A stretch of DNA of 64,000 bases, from positions 73,253,688 through 73,317,687 of the forward strand of contig CM067354.1 in assembly GCA_034190875.2 (NCBI GenBank), read 5' to 3'. Shown piece after piece: positions 24,288 through 34,195 of the stretch. Each line of letters opens with the position of its first letter. The first letter of the stretch is position 1. Position numbers and translations under genes: made by a program. The DNA comes from Urechis unicinctus. Taxonomy: Eukaryota; Annelida; Polychaeta; Xenopneusta; Urechidae. The notes beneath the pieces are model-generated. The model was not told the origin of the DNA, did no database searches, and saw nothing but the letters and a program-made list of their open reading frames with translations.

Positions 24288-24737
24288 ATGTCTTCAAAGA
24301 GAGACAGGCTTGCCGCTGTCATAGCTGGGGGTCAGGTCCGTCAGTACCTTGGTGAGCAGCACCTGTCCACTGACAAGATTGAATCACTGTCTGATGAAGA
24401 GATCACCAAGCTGTATGGGAAATACGAGGCTCGGCTAGGCGCTACCATGACGCGCACTCTAGGTCAGGCAGTGCTACAGCTATACTCAGCTATTGCTTGT
24501 ATGTTTCCACCAATTCCACCAGAACACCAGCCAAAGCTAATTACAGACCTCGAGGCCGACCCATTTATTGGGCACGCGCTATGCACTGCTACATGTGAAC
24601 TATATCATCGCTATGGTATGTTCTTAACTCCATTTACCGTGGCTTTAACAACCGCTAAGCACTGTCAATTTGGAAAAACAAGCACTGAATCAAAATGGGG
24701 GGCCGTTGGAGAGGAAGACACTACTTGCGCGCTATAA
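24288..24737 (+). CDS. Conserved uncharacterised protein, intact
   Basis: A complete 149-residue frame from ATG 24,288, just downstream of the membrane-protein gene. The N-terminus is basic (MSSKRDRLAAVIAGGQVRQY). It is followed by an acidic helix (SDEEITKLYGKYEARLGATM), a hydrophobic helical region, a D-L-E-x-D-P-F-I-G-H-A block and a C-terminal C-E-L-Y-H-R-Y-G-M-F-L segment. I recognise this pattern (YEARLGA...TL, DPF..HA, CELYHR) from uncharacterised proteins beside PolB genes in other invertebrates, so it is probably a core gene. No enzyme motif is visible. Its stop codon TAA lies inside the first unit of a 22-bp tandem repeat. Confidence 0.75.
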   Translation: MSSKRDRLAAVIAGGQVRQYLGEQHLSTDKIESLSDEEITKLYGKYEARLGATMTRTLGQAVLQLYSAIACMFPPIPPEHQPKLITDLEADPFIGHALCTATCELYHRYGMFLTPFTVALTTAKHCQFGKTSTESKWGAVGEEDTTCAL

Positions 24738-24794
24738 CATGTGCTTAACTTCGCTATAACATGTGCTTAACTCCGCTATAACATGTGCTTACTA
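24730..24794. repeat. 22-bp tandem repeat, three units
   Basis: Three units of CGCTATAACATGTGCTTAAC plus two variable bases. The first supplies the last Leu codon and the stop codon of the upstream gene. It sits in the spacer before the short basic gene. Confidence 0.93.
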
Positions 24795-24832
24795 AGAGCT
24801 GTGAATTAGACAAGCAAATTTAGTAAGTAAAC

Positions 24833-25071
24833 ATGGAAAAACGAAAGCGAATCAAGGGGAAGAGGTAACGTCAGTGACCAGTGAGCAACCTACAAAATAT
24901 TCTAAAAGGGTTGCGGCAGGACAAAAGGGTGCTGTGGCTCAAAAAAACAATCAAAATAAGCTTCCGAGAGAGATTCGTGAGGCTAAGGTCGCGCATACAG
25001 TCTTCACCATTTCCAGTGGGAGAGAAGAAGCTGTCGAGCCAACGAGAACAACATACAATATTTCCTTTTAG
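24833..25071 (+). pseudogene. Short basic protein, one frameshift
   Basis: From ATG 24,833 the product begins MEKRKRIKGKR, meets a TAA, and the sense continues in another frame from about 24,866 as a Lys/Arg-rich stretch with KRVAAGQKGAVAQK and KLPREIREAK, ending at a TAG at 25,069-25,071. About 75-80 residues in all. The strongly basic N-terminal half suggests nucleic-acid binding or a nuclear/nucleolar signal, perhaps a small DNA-condensing protein in a virion; this is inference. It lies between the 149-aa gene and the polymerase, same strand. Confidence 0.5.
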
Positions 25072-25179
25072 ACTAATGGATTTGTATAGTAAACATGATT
25101 CTCAATACGTGAGCACGTAAAGCCCTAAACGATTATGCTTCAATCCACAGTTTGAAACCGCGCTACCCACGCTCTAAGG

Positions 25180-25413
25180 ATGCAATCCAAGCGTCATGAA
25201 TTTGACCGTACATACAAGGAGTTATTTGCTAGATTAAGGACTGGGGTGGCGCGCACCCCTGTCCCCACCCCTGCCCCATGCAGACCAGTCCCTGCCCTGT
25301 GCAGACCAGTCCCTGCCCTGTGCGTCCCCGCAACCCGGTCCCCAGTCCCCACAGCGCGTCTTGCCTTCAAGAAGACTAAGTGGGCTGTTAAAAATATTTG
25401 CGTGGATGGGTGA
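25180..25413 (+). pseudogene. Proline-rich segment upstream of PolB (N-terminal domain or separate ORF)
   Basis: A 77-residue frame from ATG 25,180 with a charged start (SKRHEFDRTYKELFARL), then a proline-rich tract in which the heptad CRPVPAL occurs twice, encoded by a 21-bp direct repeat at 25,280-25,321. The sense continues in another frame from 25,413 (EFHPLGSDLMMFFKGVRW), so it may be the N-terminal part of the polymerase gene. Protein-primed polymerases of this type often carry a long N-terminal extension with the terminal-protein function. I cannot tell a fused domain from a separate short gene. Confidence 0.5.
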
Positions 25414-28178
25414 TGAACGTTCCTGAGTTTCATCCCCTTGGCTCGGACCTTATGATGTTCTTTAAGGGCGTGCGTTGGAAGATGCATAAAGTTTTGACTG
25501 GTGAGCTGGAAGAGCTAGGTGGAAGTTTGCCCTTAAAGTAAGACTGATAAAGCACACCAATGATGGCAGCCAGTTGAGTATGTTGAGCCTGTATTGTGTA
25601 ATTAGCAGCAGATGGTTCTCTCCTCAGAAGATATAAATGATGCGCTGGACCTGAGTCATGCTTATATCCAAGAGCGGTTGGAGAAGTGGACCAATAGATG
25701 TTCCGTTTGTAAATGTTTGAGTCAGTCACAAATCTGTAGATTGATATTGCTGACTATCAGCCATTGAAAGGTGGCACCTACCTGAAAATGCCGAGAAAGA
25801 TGGCGGTAAAGAAGGCAATCATAAACGTAAAAACCACAAACGACCCATTCTTCCTTCTATATTCCCTTGAAGCAGCTCTGCACCCGGTGGCTAAGAACCC
25901 ACATCGACCATCAAACTATAACATGAAGCCGCTCTTAACTGCTTAACCCTGTTTGAAGGTAAAGGCGTAGAATATCCAACATCCATGCTGCCTATTGAGA
26001 AAGTAGAAAAGCATGCTAACCTAGCCGTGTACGTCTTTGGCTGGGATGGGAAGGCCATCATCGTTCACCGCAGTAGTAAGCACTCTGGTACATGCATCAA
26101 CCTCATGTTGGTTGAGAAGGACGGCGGGTATCATTACACGCTGATCAAAGATCTGAACCGCTTGCTGGATGATCCGAGTAAACATTGTGAGCTATGTCTG
26201 AATGAATACACCACTGAGAAACTACTCCTGGCGCACAAACCTCAGTGCATGGGTATCGGGCAGACCGATGTGCGAGTTGACATGCCTGAGGAAGAATATA
26301 TTATCTTTCGTGAACTGGCAGAAACAGCTTGCGGCCCCCATGTTATCTAAGCTGACTTTGAGGCGCTCACAGTGAAGCTTCCGGGTCCTGCGCTCAATCC
26401 TGGTAAAAGCAACAAGCAGAGAAGGCAGGAGCATGAGCCATGTGGTTACGGCTATGTGGTTGTCCGATGTAATGGACAGACAGAACCCCCTGTGGCTTAT
26501 AGAGGAAGCGATGCAGTGGAGAAGTTCTTACAGGCTATGCAGCAGGAAGAGCAAAAGATCAAAACAGTTCCATTAAAGGATGTCCCCATGCGCATGAGGC
26601 GAGAGGATAAAAGAGTGCATAAGGGAGCAATCCATTGTCATGTGTGCAACAAAGAACTTGGCGGCGACTCTGTCCGCGACCACTGCTGTATAAAAGGTAG
26701 GTAAAGGCGGGCAGCCCACAGCGCCTGCAACTTGAAGCTGCAGTTGAACTCTAAGACTACGGCCGTACCTGTGGTGTTCCATAACCTGCGGGGCTATGAC
26801 TCCCATCTCTTGATGCAGACCGTGATCAAGGTGGAGGGAAATATCAACTGCATCCCCGACAACACGGAGAATAATACCTCCCTGTTGGTCGGACAGTTGC
26901 GCTTCATTGACAGCGCACAGTTCCTCCTAGCCTCGCTCGACAAGCTGGTGTCAGCTAACAACCCAGATGTCTTTGCTGTGACGGCGGAATATGAGCCAGA
27001 TGAAACGAAACGGCGCTTGCTGCTGCGTAAGGGAGTGTATCCCTAAGAGTTCATGGATGGCTGGGATAAGTTTGATGCTGTACGGCGCTGATCCATGAGT
27101 TATACAGCAAGCTCTCTGAGCAGTGTATATCTGCTGCAGACTACGTACACACCCAGTAAGTCTGGAACGTATTCGGCTGCAAAAACAAGGGGGACTACCA
27201 TGACCTTTACTTACGCACTGATGTACTGCTCCTGGCCGATGTTTTTGAAACATTCCGGAAAACCTGTCTTAAGCAGTACGGGTTGGATCCGGCCCGCTAC
27301 TATACCAGCCCCGGTTTGTAGTGGGATGCGCTTCTTAAGAGCACGAGGGTGGAACTCGAGCTTCTCACCGATTATGACAAGCACCTCTTTTTTGAGAAGG
27401 GGCATGGTATCACGTCGCCACGCTAAAGCTAACAACCCATATGTGGAGGGCTTTGAGCAGGATAAGCAAGCGAGCTATATCCAGTACCTGATGCCAACAA
27501 CCTGTATGGATGGGCGAAGAGCCAAGCCCTACCTTCTTCGGGTATTGCGTGGATGGAACGGCCTGAGAACCTAGAGATCCAGGCCCATCTCGATGATTCT
27601 GAAACGGGGTATATACTTGAGGTTGACTTGGAGTATCCTGCTTTGCTTCATGATGAACACAACGATTATCCCCTAGCGCCTGAGCGGCTTCTTGTGCAAA
27701 ACGAATGGTTGTCAGACTGCCAGAAGGATCTCCTAGGTGCATTGGGGAGCACCGGAAATGGAGTTGAGAAGCTGGTGCCCAACCTGCTGAACAAGGAGAA
27801 GTATGTGGTACACTATAGAAACCTCAAGCTGTATCTGTCTTTGGGGATGAGATTCATCGTGCACTTGTCTTTGACCAAATCCCTTGGATGGGGCCTTACA
27901 TTAGAATGAATACCGATCTATGCAAGGCCGCAACCAGCGACTCTGAGAAGGATTTGTATAAGCTAATGAATAACTCTGTGTTTGGCAAGACCATGGAGAA
28001 TCTCCGGAGGCGAGTCAACGTTAAGATTGTGCACTCATCGGAATACGTAGGCTTGGGGCCAGCCCTGCCTATGCTCGACATAAGTGTTTGACGATGATCT
28101 GGCTGCCCCACATTTGCACAAGACCCGTTTAGTCTTAAACCGTCCGCTGTATTTGGGCATGTGCATTCTAGGGGTTGC
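25413..28178 (+). pseudogene. Protein-primed type-B DNA polymerase, broken and 3'-truncated
   Basis: This would replicate the element DNA. Visible in order: an N-terminal region in several frames; a C-x2-C...H-x4-C zinc-type motif (26,186-26,248); Exo I D-F-E (26,354-26,362); a CHVCNKELGGDSVRDHC motif like endonuclease VII/HNH zinc sites (26,636-26,689); Exo II FHNLRGYDSHLL (26,777-26,812); Exo [18 protein letters not shown] (27,193-27,240); polymerase motif A DANNLYGW (27,490-27,513); and motif B KLMNNSVFGKTMEN (27,960-28,001). Motif C (the D-T-D palm site) is missing because the frame runs into the right terminal repeat at 28,180. I count about nine frame changes and five in-frame stops (26,348; 26,702; 27,044; 27,157; 27,319), so it cannot make active enzyme. 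The motifs place it firmly in the Polinton/adintovirus-type PolB family. Confidence 0.93.
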
Positions 28179-28179
28179 T

Positions 28180-28208
28180 GTTTCAGTACCCCCACTGTAT
28201 ATACTACT
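28180..28208 (-). repeat. Right terminal inverted repeat
   Basis: Its reverse complement begins AGTAGTATATACAGTGGGGG and pairs with 19,705-19,733. The polymerase sequence reaches to within a few bases of it, so the internal deletion ended at or very near the repeat. Confidence 0.9.
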
Positions 28209-28213
28209 GTATG
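28209..28213. repeat. Target-site duplication, right copy (GTATG)
   Basis: GTATG directly abuts the right terminal repeat and matches 19,700-19,704. The host sequence continues GCATAGTGTACAG, which corresponds to GCATGGTGTACTG in the empty paralogue. Confidence 0.88.
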
Positions 28214-28520
28214 CATAGTGTACAGTGTTTATAAATCAGCACAACATTAGTGCGACGAATATTGTCATTTGCCCCTTGGTTGATGTTACTTCACCGAGCT
28301 TGAGTTGAGCTCAACCATACTATAAAACACTGTTGATCAGATTAATGCCTCAACGCTACCTATCTTGGGCTAACATAAGTGCACAAGTCAATTGTAGAGC
28401 GCTGGCTGCAGCAATAATTTCACGAGCAATTGCAGTAATAGCCGGATACGGTTCGGCAATCAATTCAACCGTTGCTGGAAAGTGTCTTTAAAGGTGCAAA
28501 TGGCAGTGGCTGATCGCGAT
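28209..28520 (+). repeat. Host target repeat, right flank of the transposon
   Basis: It aligns with the reverse complement of about 51,900-52,229, for example TGTTTATAAA near the junction, AATCAGATTAATGC-type sequence about 120 bases in, and TTGAACCGTTGCTGGA-type sequence further on. Together with the left flank it reconstructs one continuous repeat interrupted by the transposon. Confidence 0.8.
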
Positions 28521-29813
28521 GCCCTTCATTACACATAACCTTGTCAGTAATTGCACACAATATTGTTCTAAGCAGGGATGTATCATCGTATTGTGGATAA
28601 ATATAATAATGGGTGTACATTTATTCCATGTGTTTATGCATCTTTGGAAATGAAATGACATAAACATTAATCAATCCAAAGGTTGTGGTTCTTGAATCAC
28701 TACGCCGACGTTGTACCCTCGTCGTATACGGGGCTGGTATTCCATGCTAATTGGAATTGGCCATATCATGCATGTGATGCAATCTGATATGTTATGCATG
28801 ACCGGCATCACCCAGAGAGCAGCATTGATATAAATTTTTTTCAGAAGACAGCCAACAGCAGATTCCCATTTTAGTTGCTCTTTTTATGGGAATAGTAAAC
28901 TGCATAAGTTCATACGGCATTATGCATTGCGGTAGGCAGCCTATTTCCCTGGTGACTTGCAGCATTAAAATAGCGGTGCCTTCTAGATGCAATTCATGTT
29001 GAAAACAGTGAAAATTGGACACATGAGACCAGGATTTACAGCGACAAGGAAAATTGAATGCATCTTACATGACTAAGGGTCCAATTTTAGGCAGCATAAT
29101 GTATAGCAGGAACTGATGTACACATTGCGTGTATGAAGAGTCAATCATAAAAGGCAATTGTACAATAGCGTGATCATCCAACACTTGCTGGTTTTATTTC
29201 GACAGACGAACATAACATCGGAAAGTTTATAGAATGCAGAGTCCGTATGTTGTGAGTCATAGGGCGAACATAAGGCGAGGCGTTCCTCGCTAAATTCACT
29301 GTCATATAACTTATGGAATGCCAGTTACGCAGCTAAAACATTATTGCTGCTCACACATTCAAAATGACGTCTTCTTTTGCGAAGAATATGTGTAATCGTT
29401 GATATTCTGGTAGAATAAATTTAAAATATGTTGGATTGACAGATGGTTACAATAATTATTTAGCACGCGGCAGAATATCGCAATGTAGTTTTCTTACGGT
29501 ATCACAAACCTGATAATCGTTATTGCACTGCGTACCGATTAGATGTTTATTGATCTGCACGCGAAATATTTTACTGTTAATCGAAACTCAAGCAAATTGG
29601 ACGTCAACTGTTTGCACCACAGGAGCAACGGTGGTAAATTGCGTTTGTCACGGCTATATGTCATTTGATTGTCGAGTGCTGATATTCACCAAAACTTCCC
29701 CTGTGTGGTTTGACATCTGTCTTAAAAACAAATCCATTCTTGTAAAAGTTAACGCTGAACCTTCAAAGCGGTGCAGCAGGCCATCTTGAGATATTGCATC
29801 ATGTCCACAGAAG
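28521..29813. other. Non-coding stretch, nothing recognised
   Basis: AT-rich sequence with short scattered open frames and no recognisable gene or repeat end. Confidence 0.4.
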
Positions 29814-30055
<242 letters not shown>

Positions 30056-31086
30056 TATTTGTCAACGCCCTGTCCTCGGTAAGTGCTAAATAAAATCGTT
30101 ATCAAAGTGATTCGTTGCCATTATTCAAGAAATGTTGCATGATATATTCTTGGCAGAGGATTTATTAATATTATGCGTAATAACGTTTCAGATACAGGCA
30201 TTGGCTGATCAAGTATACATTTATGTGCAGTTCTATTCATCGCCTTCAGCGAAAAAATATATGGTCCAAGTGCTTTTGACGAAACATGCATACTTTAATG
30301 AGGTTTTATACGATTTGTACATTCATTCATATTCATGACCGACAAACCTTTGTCTTTGGTAATTCAATTGAAATGTTATGCTCCTCCCACGACGTTCGTA
30401 CAGAGTCACCCAATGAATGAGTTTAGAGGCTAGAGCGCCTTAATTAAAACGACAGACTATGTTTGTCGCAAATTGGCATATGCATCTTATTATCAGTCCA
30501 TTTATATTGAAATTGTGTCACTGAAAAATACACTCTCGCCACAAATGTTATTAAGGCCGTGATAGGGAAAAGCCTGTTTTATAAGCGAATTAGCATTTAT
30601 CGATATCGCACCCATTTATTAACGGTAATTGGATATTTGTTACAATCGTTTGAGTTATTAAAATATATAAGCATGCGGATCCAAGCATCATCTTCCACGC
30701 AAATGCAGTGGCCTGCTGGTGTTGCTATTGAGTAAGCAGGATGAATGCGTTTCTATGGCTCATGGAAGATTGCGACTTGACCACTTTGGTTCCTGTCCGT
30801 GATCAATCAGCGAGAAACCAGACTATGGATTATGCATTTACTGCACAAAGACTCGATTAACTTTGAATAGAGATTATCCAGTGCATGTTGTAAACACTTT
30901 TCTTAATCAGAACAATATTCGAGATATATTGTGAAGTCGTGACAGTAGCAGATTGCTATTAGGATGCATTAAGGCATTTGCAATCCAACAATTGCATCTG
31001 CATAAACTCTTGATATACATATCCGAAATATATTATCTGTTTACATATTGGTTCAGTAGTATTAATGCGATAAGTGCAAACAAGCA
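30056..31086. other. Non-coding stretch, nothing recognised
   Basis: About 1 kb of AT-rich DNA between the TA microsatellite and the 53-bp minisatellite, with no supported gene. Confidence 0.4.
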
Positions 31087-32412
31087 ATTTACAGCACTCT
31101 AAACGACGATATGCTTTCTGAATAGCCAATGATTTACAGCACTCTAAGCGCTGAGACGACGATATGCTTTCCGAATAGCTAATGATTTACAGCACTCTTA
31201 GCGCCGAGACGACGATATGCTTTCTGAATAGCTAATGATTTACAGCACTTAGCGCCGAGACGCCGAGACGACGATTTATGCCGAGACGACGATATGCTTT
31301 CTGAATAGCTAATGATTTACAGCACTCTAAGCGCCGAGACGACGATATGCTTTCTGAATAGCTAATGATTTACAGCACTCTTAGCGCCGAGACGACGATA
31401 TGCTTTCTGAATAGCTAATGATTTACAGCACTCTTAGCGCCGAGACGACGATATGCTTTCTGAATAGCTAATGATTTAGAGCACTCTAAGCGCCGAGACG
31501 ACGATATGCTTTCTGAATAGCTAATGATTTACAGCACTCTTAGCGACGACGATATGCTTTCTGAATAGCTAATGATTTACAGCACTCTTAGCGCCGAGAC
31601 GACGATATGCTTTCTGAATAGCTAATGATTTACAGCACTCTTAGCGCCGAGACGACGATATGCTTTCTGAATAGCTAATGATTTACAGCACTCTAAGCGC
31701 CGAGACGACGATATGCTTTCTGAATAATGATTTACAGCAGCTTTCTGAATAGCGCCAGAGCGCCGAGACGACGATATGCTTTCTGAATAGCTAATGATTT
31801 ACAGCACTCTAAGCGCCGAGACGACGATATGCTTTCTGAATAGCTAATGATTTACAGCACTCTAAGCGCCGAGACGACGATATGCTTTCTGAATAGCTAA
31901 TGATTTACAGCACTCTTAGCGCCGAGACGACGATATGCTTTCTGAATAGCTAATGATTTACAGCACTCTAAGCGCCGAGACGACGATATGCTTTCTGAAT
32001 AGCTAATGATTTACAGCACTCTTAGACGATATGCCTGAGCTAATGATTTACAGCACGATAGCGCCGAGACGACGATATGCTTTCTGAATAGCTAATGATT
32101 TACAGCACTCTAATGCTTTCTGAATAGCTAATGATGTTACAGCACTCTAAGCGCCGAGACGACGATATGCTTTCTGAATAGCTAATGATTTACAGCACTC
32201 TAAGCGCCGCCGACGACTGACTAATGATTATGCTTTCTGAATAGCTAATGATTTACAGCACTCTAAGCGCCGAGACCACGATATGCTTTCATAATAGCTA
32301 ATGATTTACAGCACTCTTAGCGCCGAGACGAAATTCCAACTGAAAGCTAATGATTTACAGTTCAAAAGGTGAAGACGATATGCTTTCGAATAGTAATGTG
32401 CTCTTAGCGCCA
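31087..32412. repeat. 53-bp minisatellite, about 25 units
   Basis: Unit GCGCCGAGACGACGATATGC followed by TTTCTGAATAGCTAATGATT and TACAGCACTCT(A/T)A; period 53 bp from neighbouring copies (for example 31,801 to 31,854). Units are nearly identical in the middle and degrade at both ends, with shortened, rearranged units at about 31,250-31,290, 31,720-31,760, 32,020-32,060 and after 32,200. It alternates between variants ending CTCTAA and CTCTTA. No open frame runs through it. Confidence 0.97.
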
Positions 32413-32639
32413 CCTGTAATGCATTATTATAGCTAATTTTGCTAAGACGGAACCACAATGCTTTTTAGCAACAACTTTAAGGATGCAATATTCTAAAACT
32501 AAAGAAACACTTTTTGTTAGTTAGTTTAGAATTGCTTTTGATGATCACATTTCATGATTAACATACCCAGATGTACATATCGTAGCGGTACTTCAATTCA
32601 GGCGTGAAATAATTAGAAAAATGAACTCAGACCAGCATT

Positions 32640-32715
32640 TACATACTGATAGATAAGGGAACTGATAGATAAGGGAACAAATCACGCTTTTAGCATTGCT
32701 TTTAGCATGTGTTAT
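32640..32715. repeat. Short tandem duplications
   Basis: ACTGATAGATAAGGGA occurs twice in a row, followed by two partial copies of GCTTTTAGCAT. Local slippage in non-coding DNA. Confidence 0.8.
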
Positions 32716-33689
32716 AATACATTTACTGTGCATGGACTATGGTACACAACAAAAATACGTCAACTCCGCCGAAGTGATATTGGTTTAAGAACTTATTATG
32801 CTTTGTTAGCTAGTCAATATACATTGAGTTCGTGTAGTACCATATTACAACAGTATTATCCAAATCCAAAAGAATATTTCACTTGATATTATATTTGTAT
32901 ATTCAATGAAGAAACTCATTGATGCAGTGAACGTCACTATCCCTTCAATAAAGGAGTGATTTCGCTGTTTGTTGGCCTACAACTCATAAATTAATTTTGT
33001 ACTGCCACAGACCTTACATGTTGCATTAACATTGAAACATGGAGGATTTATTAAAATGGCCGGCAAGATTACATGCTAATAAGTCATTTTAAATATAAAA
33101 TCCTGAATACCAAATATTAAAGTTTTTTTCATGTAATTAAACAAGTTTTAATGGCCATACGCTACTCACACTAACTTTCTCCAGTATATCAAACTGACCA
33201 AATGGTTTAGAAAACAGCGAATGCAAATATTGCATTCTTTATTTGGTGATACATGCACATAGCCAAAGGAATGACACATATATTTGTCGCCAAAGGCGAT
33301 CACCGCCCGTAAAAGATCCCAGATTAATAAGTCAGTCACCCCTGGATTAGCCAAACAGTAATATTGCACACAAGGAACATCACGCAGGTCTTATTCATTT
33401 AATGATAAAGAAAGAAGTCAAGGACATATATCAACATATATGTAAACTCTCCCATTCTGCATCGTGATTGCGGCTCGGGTTACTCGGAACATGGATCAAG
33501 GGAGCTTTAATCGAGTGAAAATCTATACCTGCAATCGCTTATATCCTTGTGGTGCCCTAAAGGATATCAAAATCATCCCATCACCATCGTAACAGTGTTT
33601 ATTAGCTACCTATGATATACATCAGGTCATCTGGCTAGCGAAAAGATGAACCGTTAGCTATTTATATTTGTTCCTTACACACGCACACG

Positions 33690-34195
<506 letters not shown>

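Larger units (their letters stand above)
19705..28208. mobile_element. Virus-like PolB transposon (Polinton/adintovirus-like), defective
   Basis: An 8.5-kb insertion bounded by terminal inverted repeats and a 5-bp duplication, with an empty site in a paralogous host repeat. It carries a type-B DNA polymerase with protein-primed-type motifs, a YqaJ-like exonuclease, a fibre-like structural protein and several small genes, packed head-to-tail or convergently with little spacing, as in small DNA viruses. Most genes are broken by frameshifts and stops. The polymerase C-terminus is missing at the right end, and no integrase, ATPase, protease or double-jelly-roll capsid gene is seen. Base composition is more GC-rich than the flanks. 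It is best described as a decayed, internally deleted member of the Polinton/Maverick/adintovirus-like group; the exact family is uncertain. Confidence 0.92.

Noticed and set aside
19205..28520. LTR retrotransposon
   Set aside because: The ends are inverted, not direct, repeats, and no reverse transcriptase, RNase H or gag motif is present. The polymerase motifs are those of family-B DNA polymerase.
31087..32412. Regular repeats as a CRISPR-like array
   Set aside because: The units are directly adjacent with no unique spacers, the DNA is eukaryotic, and no cas gene is present. It is a minisatellite. The same applies to 53,262-54,250.
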